From an uncultured Clostridium sp. (GTDB lineage Bacteria > Bacillota > Clostridia > Clostridiales > Clostridiaceae): a DNA stretch of 64,000 nucleotides. Below are positions 1-7,742 of the stretch, piece after piece (positions within the stretch are counted from its first letter, which is position 1; each line of letters starts with the position of its first letter). The stretch spans positions 124,001 to 188,000 of the forward strand of contig UQBY01000001.1 of NCBI GenBank assembly GCA_900539375.1. The letters run 5' to 3'. The notes under the pieces are model-generated. The model saw nothing but the letters and a program-made list of their open reading frames with translations, ran no database searches and had not been told where the DNA came from. A program made the translations under genes and the position numbers.

Positions 1-130
1 CTCCAACTTCTAAATGAACTTCAGTAATTGTAACTCTTTTGCTTGCTGAATTCTCTGGATTTAATAATTGTCTTGAAACAACTCCAGGATTTGATAATTC
101 TATTATACTATCTTTACTAATAAATTCCAT
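1..130 (-). CDS. Cupin-domain protein, N-terminal part only
   Basis: The minus strand reads an open frame from an ATG at 130 that leaves the window at base 1, giving about 43 residues. The start has a perfect GGAGG site 7 bases upstream. The N-terminus (MEFISKDSIIELSNPGV, then VTITEVHLEVG) resembles small single-domain cupin proteins, in which this strand precedes the metal-binding His cluster. The histidines fall outside the window, so neither metal binding nor substrate can be judged. Calling it a cupin is recognition of the N-terminal pattern only. Confidence 0.6.
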   Translation of the reverse strand, partial: MEFISKDSIIELSNPGVVSRQLLNPENSASKRVTITEVHLEVG

Positions 131-159
131 TATTATTCCTCCATAAATTATATATTGTT

Positions 160-188
160 ATAGTATACTAATTATTAGTAAAAATCAA
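160..188 (-). promoter_or_regulatory. Promoter of the cupin gene with a palindromic operator in its spacer
   Basis: On the minus strand a TTGATT -35 (183-188) and TACTAT -10 (160-165) are 17 bases apart. The spacer holds a perfect 15-base palindrome (166-180, TACTAATTATTAGTA). A palindrome between -35 and -10 is a typical repressor position; the regulator is unknown. Confidence 0.45.
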
Positions 189-385
189 TCAAATGTTGTG
201 ACATAGCCACTTTTTTAAAGTGAAACTTATATTTATATAATATTAAAATTTTAGAAAGAATCCATAATGTAAAACAACTCTTCTGTCTACAAACACCTTA
301 TTACAAATGTCATATTGAAAGGTGATATTTATTACTTAAGAAAGGAGAGTTTTTTTTATATAATTAAGGCATAGGAGGGATAATT

Positions 386-1315
386 ATGAAGATGTTAGAG
401 ATAAGGAAGGTTTATAAAGAGTATGAGGATTTAGTAGCAGTAGATGGAATAAGCCTTAATATAAATAAGGGGGAGATATTTGGAATACTTGGTCCTAATG
501 GAGCGGGGAAGAGTACGTTGATAGGGATGATATGTGGTCTTATAAAAAAGACTTCTGGAGAGATAATTTATGAGGAGAAAACAAATAAAATTAGACAGTG
601 GAAAGAAAATATAGGAATAGTTCCTCAAGATTTTGCCCTTTATTGGGATTTAACAGCAGAGGAAAATATTAAATTTTTCTGTTCCTTATATGGTTTTAAA
701 GGGAAGGATTTAAAGGAAAGGACTGAAAAAAGTTTAGAGTTTGTAGGGCTTACAGAGGTTAGGAATAAAAAGGCTTCTGAATTTTCAGGGGGAATGAAAA
801 GAAGGTTAAATATTGGTTGTGCAATAGCTCATTCTCCAAAACTTATTATTATGGATGAACCTACAGTGGGTATAGACCCTCAATCAAGAAATCATATATT
901 AAATTCAGTTTTAAAGCTTAGAGATGAAGGGGCAACAATAATATATACATCTCATTATATGCAAGAGGTAGATGATATTTGTGATAAAATAGCAATTATA
1001 GACAAAGGAAATATTATTGCAGAAGGAACAAGTGAAGAACTTAAAAATATTATTGAAGATAAAAGGGTTTATCATGTTAAGGTAAATAAGGAAATAAAGG
1101 ATTTAGATAAAAAACTTCTTTCAATAACAGGAATAGAAAAGGTTTCTTTTTTAGAGGGTGAGTATATAGTTACAACTTTAAAAAGTAGTAATATGATTTC
1201 AAAGATAGTAGAGATTATCTCTAAAGAAAATATAGATATTCAAAATATATTTAGTGAAGAACCTACATTAGAAAATGTATTTTTAGCACTAACAGGAAAA
1301 AAGCTAAGAGAGTAG
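386..1315 (+). CDS. ABC transporter ATP-binding protein (ABC-2/DrrA type)
   Basis: This cytoplasmic ATPase subunit of an exporter has all the expected motifs: Walker A GPNGAGKST (36-44), Q-loop near VPQD, signature FSGGMKRR, Walker B LIIMDEPTVGIDPQ and an H-loop in YTSHY. At 309 residues it has the C-terminal extension usual for DrrA/CcmA-like drug or lipid exporters. The start has an AGGAGGG site 6-7 bases upstream. It is followed after 10 bases by two ABC-2 permease genes, so the three form one exporter with a heterodimeric membrane part. The substrate cannot be read from sequence. No dedicated regulator lies beside it. Confidence 0.93.
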   Translation: MKMLEIRKVYKEYEDLVAVDGISLNINKGEIFGILGPNGAGKSTLIGMICGLIKKTSGEIIYEEKTNKIRQWKENIGIVPQDFALYWDLTAEENIKFFCSLYGFKGKDLKERTEKSLEFVGLTEVRNKKASEFSGGMKRRLNIGCAIAHSPKLIIMDEPTVGIDPQSRNHILNSVLKLRDEGATIIYTSHYMQEVDDICDKIAIIDKGNIIAEGTSEELKNIIEDKRVYHVKVNKEIKDLDKKLLSITGIEKVSFLEGEYIVTTLKSSNMISKIVEIISKENIDIQNIFSEEPTLENVFLALTGKKLRE

Positions 1316-1325
1316 GTGAAAAAAT

Positions 1326-2471
1326 ATGTTTATAAAACTATTAAAAAAGGAAATAAAGCAATTTTTAAGGTCTAAAAGTAATTTAATAATGTTATTTTTA
1401 TTTCCAGTAATATTAATAACAACCTTAAGTTTTGGTCTTAAAAGCTTAATGGAAAATACAAGTGATAAAATTTTTGAAGGTGATGAAAATAATATTGTAT
1501 ATTATTCTTTAAAAGAGGAAAGTATATATAAAGATGGATTTTTAAATTTTATAGATGCTTTAAAAGATGAGATAAATGTAAATTTTAAGGAAACAAACTC
1601 TTTAGAGAAAGTAAAAAAAGAAATAGATAATTATGAAGCTTATGGATTTATAGAAGTTAATAAAGAGGGCTTTAAATATTATTCACCTAAAAATGGAGAA
1701 AAAATAAGAGGAAAAATTTTAAGAAGCATTTTTGAAACCTCACTAAATGAATTTTCAGTATATAACACAATAGGAAAGTTTAATCCTGAAAATTTAAAAA
1801 ATATTATAAAAAGTTCTAAAGATAAATATATAAAAGAAGATTCCACAGGAAAGTTAAGAAATATTACTTCTTCAGAATATTATACCTTTGCAGAGCTTGC
1901 TTTAATAATCCTTTATGTATCAACTACTGTAGGAGAATCAATAATAAAAGAAAAAGAACTTAAAACAATAAATAGAATAAGATTATCAAAGGCAAAGGAA
2001 AGCAATATATTATTTTCAAAGTTAAGTTTAGGATTTTTAGTTGCAGTAATACAAATCCTTATTGTATATATATATTCTTCCTTAGTTTTAAAAGTAGATT
2101 GGGGAGAAAATACATTAAAGTTCTTAGCAATATTTATTGTATTTGGAATATTTGTATCTTCTTTAGGTTTAATTTTTGGAATGTTATGTAAAAAGGAAAG
2201 TAGCCTTTCAGGAATTTTAAATGCTATAATAATAGTAATGTGTATTTTAGGTGGTTGTTATACACCGATTAGTATAATTATACAAATACCAATATTAAAT
2301 AAACTTATGGTTATAAGCCCTGTATATTGGATAAATACAGCTATAAGCAGTATGCTATGTAGTATTAAAACAAATGCTTATTATATTTCATTAATAATTC
2401 CTTTAACCTTATCAATAATAATGTTAGTTATAAGTTTACTTTTAGGAAAGAGGAGGAGTTTTAATGATTAA
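1326..2471 (+). CDS. ABC-2 type permease, first subunit
   Basis: A 381-residue membrane protein with one N-terminal transmembrane helix (about 19-38), a large extracytoplasmic region (about 45-180) and five to six helices in the C-terminal half. This is the topology of the ABC-2 permease family (YhgE/DrrB-like). A GGTGA site precedes the ATG. It sits between the ATPase gene and a second permease that overlaps it by 8 bases, so the two permeases are translationally coupled and probably form a heterodimer. Substrate unknown; antimicrobial or lipid export is a family-level guess. Confidence 0.85.
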   Translation: MFIKLLKKEIKQFLRSKSNLIMLFLFPVILITTLSFGLKSLMENTSDKIFEGDENNIVYYSLKEESIYKDGFLNFIDALKDEINVNFKETNSLEKVKKEIDNYEAYGFIEVNKEGFKYYSPKNGEKIRGKILRSIFETSLNEFSVYNTIGKFNPENLKNIIKSSKDKYIKEDSTGKLRNITSSEYYTFAELALIILYVSTTVGESIIKEKELKTINRIRLSKAKESNILFSKLSLGFLVAVIQILIVYIYSSLVLKVDWGENTLKFLAIFIVFGIFVSSLGLIFGMLCKKESSLSGILNAIIIVMCILGGCYTPISIIIQIPILNKLMVISPVYWINTAISSMLCSIKTNAYYISLIIPLTLSIIMLVISLLLGKRRSFND

Positions 2472-3591
2472 TATAATGAAAAATATATGTAAAATCTTAT
2501 TTAAAAGAAAAAGTTTCATTATTACAACAATAATACTTCCAATAGTTTTAATATTTGTATTTGCTTTATTATATGGAGGAAATTCAAGTTTTAAGGTAGG
2601 AATTATAAATAATGATGAAGGATTTTTAGGAAAAGATTTAAAAAGTAAAATAGAAAAGATAGATGCAGTAGAGGTTATAGATATAAATAAAGATGAGAAT
2701 TATCTTACAAATTTAGTATTTCATAAATACGAAATAATATTAACAATTGATAAAAACTTTACTAAAGATATTATAAATGGAAAAGGAAGTAATGTAAAAG
2801 TAAAAGCTATTTCAATGGGTGAAATGGAAAGTATTATGGAGCTTATTATAAATAGTCAAATAAAATCCTATGATGAACTTTATAAAAATATTTTATCTAA
2901 AGATATAGAACCTGAAGAAATATTAAGGACTTTTAATGAAGGAAAACCAAACTATGAAATAATAAATAATAAAAAAATAAAAACTTCAATAAATACTTCC
3001 TTAGGAGTAATTATATATTTAATATTTGTATCAGCTGGAATGAGTTGTGGATTTTTATTAGAGGATGAAAAACAGGGTACAAAAGCTAGAATATTTATGG
3101 CAAATATTCATGAGAAAACTTACTTTGGTGCAGTAATAACTATCTTTTTCTTATTAAGTTCTATAACTTCTGTTGAATATTATATTGTATGTAATATATT
3201 AGGTTATAATTTTGGCTTTGAAAATAAGTGGATTCTTTTACTTCTTATGCTTTTAGTAACATTACTTGCAGTGGTATTTAATATAATGCTTACTTCAATA
3301 ATAAAGAATAAATCTACATTAACATTAATTTCAACAAGTATTTTAGTACCAGTATTTATGCTTAGTGGAGCATTTTGGAGCTTTGATTTTATGGGAAAAA
3401 CTCTTCAAAAGGTAGGAAATGCTTTACCTATAAGATGGTTTCTCTTAGCAGTTGAAAAACTTCAAATGGGGCAAAATATAGAAAGTATATTTCCTATAAT
3501 ATTAGCATTAGTATTACTTACTATATTTTTATTTTTCCTTTCAATTTTCTTTACAAGAAATAAAATAGTTTTAATAAAAGAATATCAATAA
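2464..3591 (+). CDS. ABC-2 type permease, second subunit
   Basis: A 375-residue partner with the same plan as the preceding permease: one N-terminal helix (about 15-36), an extracytoplasmic domain, and a C-terminal membrane block ending in a basic tail. Its ATG lies inside the last codons of the upstream gene, behind a GAGGAG site, so translation is coupled. A strong terminator follows within 10 bases and closes the three-gene exporter operon. The two permeases are clearly different sequences, supporting a heterodimer rather than a recent duplication. Confidence 0.85.
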   Translation: MINIMKNICKILFKRKSFIITTIILPIVLIFVFALLYGGNSSFKVGIINNDEGFLGKDLKSKIEKIDAVEVIDINKDENYLTNLVFHKYEIILTIDKNFTKDIINGKGSNVKVKAISMGEMESIMELIINSQIKSYDELYKNILSKDIEPEEILRTFNEGKPNYEIINNKKIKTSINTSLGVIIYLIFVSAGMSCGFLLEDEKQGTKARIFMANIHEKTYFGAVITIFFLLSSITSVEYYIVCNILGYNFGFENKWILLLLMLLVTLLAVVFNIMLTSIIKNKSTLTLISTSILVPVFMLSGAFWSFDFMGKTLQKVGNALPIRWFLLAVEKLQMGQNIESIFPIILALVLLTIFLFFLSIFFTRNKIVLIKEYQ

Positions 3592-3596
3592 AACAT

Positions 3597-3640
3597 AAGG
3601 TGAAGAGTAATTTTTTAATTTTATATCTTCACCTTTTACT
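3597..3640 (+). terminator. Rho-independent terminator of the ABC exporter operon
   Basis: Perfect 10-base stem AAGGTGAAGA (3597-3606) / TCTTCACCTT (3626-3635) followed by T-rich sequence. It also shows that the longer upstream reading of the next gene is not its real N-terminus. Confidence 0.85.
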
Positions 3641-3701
3641 TTTACTAAATATAATTTATAATATAAATAAAAATTATATTATAGATAAAGGATGGGAAAA
3701 G

Positions 3702-4418
3702 ATGTACAAAAACTATATATTTGATTTATATGGAACATTAGTTGATATAAATACTAATGAAGAAAAAGCATATTTGTGGGAAAAGATGGCTGAGTTTTAT
3801 GGTTATTATGGAGCACATTATAAACCAGTAGAACTAAAAAAAGCTTATAAAAAAGCCTGTGAAGATGAAAAGGAAAAAAACGCTCAATTTGATTGCCCAG
3901 AAATTAAGGTTGAGTATGTATTTTTAAGATTATTTAAAGATAAGGGAATTAATGTAGATATAAACTTAGCAATACATGCAGGACAAATGTTTAGAATAAT
4001 TTCCACAAAGTATATAAAACTTTATGATGGAGTAATAGATTTTCTTGAAGCATTAAAAAAGAAAGGGAAGAAAATTTATCTTTTATCAAATGCACAAAAA
4101 ATATTTACAGAACATGAAATAAAGCTTTTAGGAATATATGATTATTTTGATGGTATTGTTTTATCTTCAGAAGAAAATTGTTGTAAACCAGATAAAAGCT
4201 ATTATGAAATAGTTTTAAATAGATACAAATTAAAAAAAGAAGAATCAATAATGATTGGAAATGATGAAATAGCAGATATTAAAGGCTCTTATGAAGCAGG
4301 CCTTGACTCTTTATACATACATGCAAATATATCTCCAGAAATTAAAGGAAAGCTTTTAAGTAAATATACAATTATGGATGGAGACTTTAGAAAGGTTAAG
4401 GATTTAATATTAAAATAA
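3702..4418 (+). CDS. HAD-superfamily hydrolase (YjjG/phosphoglycolate-phosphatase-like)
   Basis: A 238-residue soluble phosphatase with the four HAD motifs: DLYGTLVD near residue 7 (nucleophile Asp in an unusual DLYGT form of DxDGT), LLSNAQ (motif II), a Lys in CKPDKSYYE (motif III) and GNDEIADIKG (motif IV). An alpha-helical cap lies between motifs I and II. I chose the ATG at 3702 because the open frame further upstream runs through the preceding terminator and encodes only hydrophobic low-complexity residues. The weak GGATGG site is 6 bases upstream. The substrate is unknown; nucleotide or sugar phosphate dephosphorylation is the family role. Confidence 0.85.
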   Translation: MYKNYIFDLYGTLVDINTNEEKAYLWEKMAEFYGYYGAHYKPVELKKAYKKACEDEKEKNAQFDCPEIKVEYVFLRLFKDKGINVDINLAIHAGQMFRIISTKYIKLYDGVIDFLEALKKKGKKIYLLSNAQKIFTEHEIKLLGIYDYFDGIVLSSEENCCKPDKSYYEIVLNRYKLKKEESIMIGNDEIADIKGSYEAGLDSLYIHANISPEIKGKLLSKYTIMDGDFRKVKDLILK

Positions 4419-4442
4419 AACATAGTATTAAATATAACTAAA

Positions 4443-4560
4443 ATAAATAAGTATGAAGCTGTTGCATTAAGAAATATTAATACAATATAGTGTTTTGCTA
4501 AATATATATTAAAATGTGTATTATTATAAGGTTTCTTTTTGTAGCAGCCATACTTAATTT
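4443..4560 (+). repeat. Long imperfect hairpin element between HAD and EamA genes
   Basis: Arms at about 4446-4474 and 4532-4558 pair as RNA: AAGTATG/CATACTT, GCTGTTGC/GTAGCAGC (two G-U pairs) and AAGAAA/TTTCTT. The element ends just before the AGGAGG site of the next gene. Its left half resembles the hairpin at 37,296-37,348 (shared TGTTGCAT, AATAC and ATAGTGTTTT). It could be a dispersed repeat, or a leader structure affecting the transporter's ribosome site. Confidence 0.5.
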
Positions 4561-4580
4561 AAGGAGGAATTTTAAAAAAA

Positions 4581-5465
4581 ATGAACTTAAATAAATTAAG
4601 TAATAGAACTAAAGGAATAATTTTTATAATATTATCAGCCTTTGGTTTTGCTATGATGTCAGCTTTTGTTAAGCTTGCAGGGGATATACCTTCATTTCAA
4701 AAGACTTTTTTTAGAAATTTAGTTTCATTATTTGTGGCATTAGTTATAATTATAAAACATAAGGGAAGTTTTTTTGGAAAAAAAGAAAATCAAAAAGTTC
4801 TTATTATGCGTTCAACCTTTGGAACTTTAGGAATAGTTTTTAATTATTATGCTATAGATAGACTTGTTTTATCAGATGCAAATATGTTAAATAAATTAAG
4901 TCCCTTTTTTGCAATAATATTTTCTGCATTATTTTTAAAAGAAAAAATAAAGCCAAATCAAATGATAGCTTTAATAGTAGCTTTTATAGGTATGTTGTTT
5001 GTAGTTAAGCCTTCCTTTGATTTTACTGTTATTCCAGCTTTTGCAGGAGTTTTAGGAGGAATTTCAGCAGCTGCTGCATATACTTGCGTAAGAGCTTTAA
5101 GTGGAAAGGAAAGTCCTGATACAATAGTATTTTACTTTTCTTTATTTTCAACAATAGCTGTATCTCCATTTATGATAGCAACCTTTACACCTATGAAAAT
5201 ATTACAACTTTTATCTTTATTATGTGCAGGGGTATTTGCAAGTATAGGACAATTTGGAATAACTTTAGCCTATAAATATGCACCAGCTAAGGAAATATCA
5301 ATATTTGATTATACAAATATAATATTCTCAGCAATAATAAGTTTATTTATCTTTAATGTACTTCCAGATAAATATAGTGTTTTAGGATATTTAATAATAT
5401 TCATAGCAGCTTTATATATGTTTATTTACAATAAAAAGTTAGATAAAAGTGAAGTGAAAAAGTAA
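4581..5465 (+). CDS. EamA/DMT-family transporter
   Basis: A 294-residue integral membrane protein with about ten helices in two EamA repeats. The first repeat begins FIILSAFGFAMMSAFVKLAG and the second begins near the GGISAAAAYTCVRAL segment, as in drug/metabolite transporters of the YdcZ/RhaT superfamily. A strong AAGGAGG site lies 13 bases before the ATG. The gene stands between a hairpin element and a rhomboid-like gene 33 bases downstream, with which it probably shares a transcript. Substrate cannot be inferred; such proteins export amino acids, nucleosides or metabolites. Confidence 0.87.
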   Translation: MNLNKLSNRTKGIIFIILSAFGFAMMSAFVKLAGDIPSFQKTFFRNLVSLFVALVIIIKHKGSFFGKKENQKVLIMRSTFGTLGIVFNYYAIDRLVLSDANMLNKLSPFFAIIFSALFLKEKIKPNQMIALIVAFIGMLFVVKPSFDFTVIPAFAGVLGGISAAAAYTCVRALSGKESPDTIVFYFSLFSTIAVSPFMIATFTPMKILQLLSLLCAGVFASIGQFGITLAYKYAPAKEISIFDYTNIIFSAIISLFIFNVLPDKYSVLGYLIIFIAALYMFIYNKKLDKSEVKK

Positions 5466-5498
5466 ATTTTTTATTTAAATTAGAAAGGAGAGATTTTT

Positions 5499-6368
5499 TT
5501 GAAGTGGTTATATAAACTAGAAAGAAAGTTTGGAAAGTATTATATTCCTAATTTAATGGAAATAATATTATTTGGAAGCTTAGCTGTATATTTATTAAGT
5601 GTTACAGTAATTCCAAATTTATTAAATATGCTATATTTAGACCCTTCTAAAGTAATGAAAGGAGAAGTTTGGAGGCTTATAACCTTTGCATTTGTTCCAG
5701 GAAGTGGAGGAAATGGCATTTTAGTTATTTTAAATTTATACTTTATGTATTTAATAGGAATGGCCCTTGAAAATTATTGGGGTGGTTTTAAATTTAATGT
5801 ATATTTCTTTATAAATTATTTTTTAACAATAATAGCATGTATGCTTACTGGTATTCCAGATATAGTAATGACTAATATTCTTTCAATCCCAGGTTTTAGT
5901 ATTTCTTTATACTTAGCTTATGCAACCCTTTGCCCAGATGCTACATTTTATTTATTTTTTATACTTCCAATAAAGGCAAAGGTAATGCTTTATATAAACT
6001 GGGCAATAATAATACTTCAAGCAGTAGAATTTTTAATAAATGGTTCTTTATTAGGAGTAGTTTTAACCTTTGTTCCTGTAGTAAATTATTTAATATTTTT
6101 TGGGCCTTCTACAGTAAAAGAAAAGAAGGAGAGAAAAAATAATGTTATAAGAATGAAGGATTATAAAAAGAAAATGAATTCTACAAAAAAGCCTTATACT
6201 CATAAATGTACAGTATGTGGACTTACAGATATTGATGACCCAGATATGGATTTTAGATATTGTGGAGAATGTGATGGAAAACATGCTTATTGTAGTAAGC
6301 ATATAAAAAATCATAAACATATAAAAAACAATAAAGAAAGTAAAACCATAGAACTTAAAAAAGACTAA
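5499..6368 (+). CDS. Rhomboid-like membrane protein with C-terminal zinc-finger tail
   Basis: A 289-residue protein starting with TTG behind an AAAGGAGAG site. Residues 20-205 hold six hydrophobic helices with rhomboid-type features (GEVWRLITFAFVPG, then ENYWGGFKFNVYF). The cytoplasmic tail carries CTVCG, CGECD and several His (about 235-275), a probable zinc finger. The GxSG serine motif of active rhomboids is absent: the equivalent region reads SIPGFSISLYLAYA, and the usual catalytic His is not evident. It is therefore likely a non-proteolytic rhomboid pseudoenzyme. Function unknown. Confidence 0.75.
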   Translation: MKWLYKLERKFGKYYIPNLMEIILFGSLAVYLLSVTVIPNLLNMLYLDPSKVMKGEVWRLITFAFVPGSGGNGILVILNLYFMYLIGMALENYWGGFKFNVYFFINYFLTIIACMLTGIPDIVMTNILSIPGFSISLYLAYATLCPDATFYLFFILPIKAKVMLYINWAIIILQAVEFLINGSLLGVVLTFVPVVNYLIFFGPSTVKEKKERKNNVIRMKDYKKKMNSTKKPYTHKCTVCGLTDIDDPDMDFRYCGECDGKHAYCSKHIKNHKHIKNNKESKTIELKKD

Positions 6369-6373
6369 TTAAA

Positions 6374-6400
6374 AAAGAGAGTTTAAGCTCTCTTTTTCTT
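6374..6400. terminator. Bidirectional terminator between convergent genes
   Basis: The stem GAGAG/CTCTC, extended by A-T pairs (AAAAAGAGAG ... CTCTCTTTTT), is flanked by A on the left and T on the right. It can serve both the plus-strand rhomboid-like gene and the minus-strand exporter gene, whose stop codon lies inside it. Confidence 0.8.
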
Positions 6401-6817
6401 TGTAATAATTCTAGTTAAAGTAGTTACTAAGATAATTCCAAGGGCAAGAGTACCTGCACTTGCAATTGTACTTAGTCCTGTAGAAATAGAACTTGAAATA
6501 TCTCCTTTAACTACATCATACATTGTATAATACATACCTGCACCAGGAACTAAAGGAAGCATAGCACATATTACAAGTAAGGTAACGGGAGTTTTTAAAA
6601 CCCTTGCCATAATTTCAGAATAAATACTAAATACTATTGAAGAAATAAGCATAGAACTTATATTTGAAATATTATTATTTAAACATAAAGAATATACAAA
6701 CCAGCTTAGTCCACCACCTAAGGAAGCAAATAAAAGTTTTTTACCTTTAATATTAAATAATACTCCAAAGCCAAAACAGCCAATAAGTGAGAAAATACTT
6801 TCAGAAATTAAATTCAT
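6383..6817 (-). CDS. Threonine/serine exporter, small subunit (DUF3815/ThrE C-terminal type)
   Basis: A 144-residue protein with five predicted helices and the ThrE C-terminal-domain pattern (CAMLPLVPGAGMYYTMYDVV). In actinobacterial ThrE this domain is fused to the DUF1212 domain. Here, as in most Firmicutes, it is a separate gene directly downstream (2-base gap) of the large subunit. The pair would export threonine, serine or related metabolites across the cytoplasmic membrane. The family assignment is strong; the substrate is inferred from Corynebacterium ThrE. Its 3' end lies in the shared bidirectional terminator. Confidence 0.88.
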   Translation of the reverse strand: MNLISESIFSLIGCFGFGVLFNIKGKKLLFASLGGGLSWFVYSLCLNNNISNISSMLISSIVFSIYSEIMARVLKTPVTLLVICAMLPLVPGAGMYYTMYDVVKGDISSSISTGLSTIASAGTLALGIILVTTLTRIITKKKRA

Positions 6818-6819
6818 TT

Positions 6820-7587
6820 TTAAATTGTACCTCCTAAAACCTTAATCCAAAGGCTTATAACCACACCAGTTCCAACAGCTATAGCTACAGCTATTAAAAA
6901 AGCTTCAGAGCCTCTTGTAATACCTGCTAAATAATCTCCTGCAATAATATCTCTTACTGCATTTGTTATAATAATTCCAGGTACTAAAAGCATTATAGAA
7001 CCTATAATTGTTTTGTCTAAATTATGTACTAATCCAAAATACTTAAAAATTAAAGCAAGTAAAGCTGTAAAGCCTCCTCCAACACAATTTGTGAAAAAGG
7101 AATTTAAAAGAAATTTTTTTGATTTTAAAACTATATAATTTATTCCAAAACCTATTATAAAAGATGAAATAAAATCATTAAAATCTCCCCCATAAAGAAG
7201 AGAAAAAGCTCCAGCAACAAGGGAAGAAGCTAGGTAGCTATAAAGGGTTTTATAATTATCTCCTTTATTAATTTTTAATAAGGTTTTATAAAGTTCATCT
7301 AAATACATAGGTTTGTTTTGAAGTTTTCTAGATAAATCATTTATTTTATGAACCTTATTTAAATCAACACCTCTATTTGTAATTCTTTTTACAGTTGAAT
7401 AGATTTGTTCTTTATAAGTAATAGATACAATAATACCAGTAGGAGTTGCAAAGCTATCTGTTTCTTTAACTCCAAAGGCTAGACAGATTTTATCTATTGT
7501 TTCTTCAACTCTATAGGTTTCAGCTCCACTTTCAAGAAGAATTTGTCCTGCAAAGGCTGAAACTTGAAGAAGTTTATTTACATCCAT
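6820..7587 (-). CDS. Threonine/serine exporter, large subunit (DUF1212/ThrE N-terminal type)
   Basis: A 255-residue protein. Its N-terminal third is cytoplasmic with the family motif ESGAETYRVEETI, and five helices follow in the C-terminal half, including the LVPGIIITNAVRDIIAGDY segment typical of the family. I prefer the ATG at 7587 (MDVNKLL): the AGAGGTG site is 5-7 bases upstream of it, whereas the GTG at 7596 and ATG at 7593 overlap that site. It is transcribed divergently from glyA and forms one unit with the small subunit. Divergence from a serine-glycine enzyme gene suits a role in serine/threonine balance. Confidence 0.88.
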   Translation of the reverse strand: MDVNKLLQVSAFAGQILLESGAETYRVEETIDKICLAFGVKETDSFATPTGIIVSITYKEQIYSTVKRITNRGVDLNKVHKINDLSRKLQNKPMYLDELYKTLLKINKGDNYKTLYSYLASSLVAGAFSLLYGGDFNDFISSFIIGFGINYIVLKSKKFLLNSFFTNCVGGGFTALLALIFKYFGLVHNLDKTIIGSIMLLVPGIIITNAVRDIIAGDYLAGITRGSEAFLIAVAIAVGTGVVISLWIKVLGGTI

Positions 7588-7678
7588 AAACATCACCTCT
7601 TAAGAAATATATTAAAATTATATCATAAAAATAATTAATAAAATAAAAAATAACTTAATAAATATAGTTGAAAATAAG

Positions 7679-7707
7679 TTGATAAATTGTTTAAGAAACC
7701 TTATAAT
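7679..7707 (+). promoter_or_regulatory. Sigma-A promoter of glyA
   Basis: TTGATA (7679-7684), 17-base spacer, consensus TATAAT (7702-7707), 35 bases before the glyA start. Confidence 0.75.
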
Positions 7708-7742
7708 TAAAATAAATTATTAAATTATGAGGTGATAAAATA

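Noticed and set aside
3600..3701. Longer N-terminus of the HAD protein
   Set aside because: It is encoded by the terminator of the ABC operon and by low-complexity AT sequence, with no ribosome site.
7588..7742. Glycine riboswitch or T-box upstream of glyA
   Set aside because: The region is short, AT-rich and holds only a consensus promoter; no conserved riboswitch core or T-box sequence is present.
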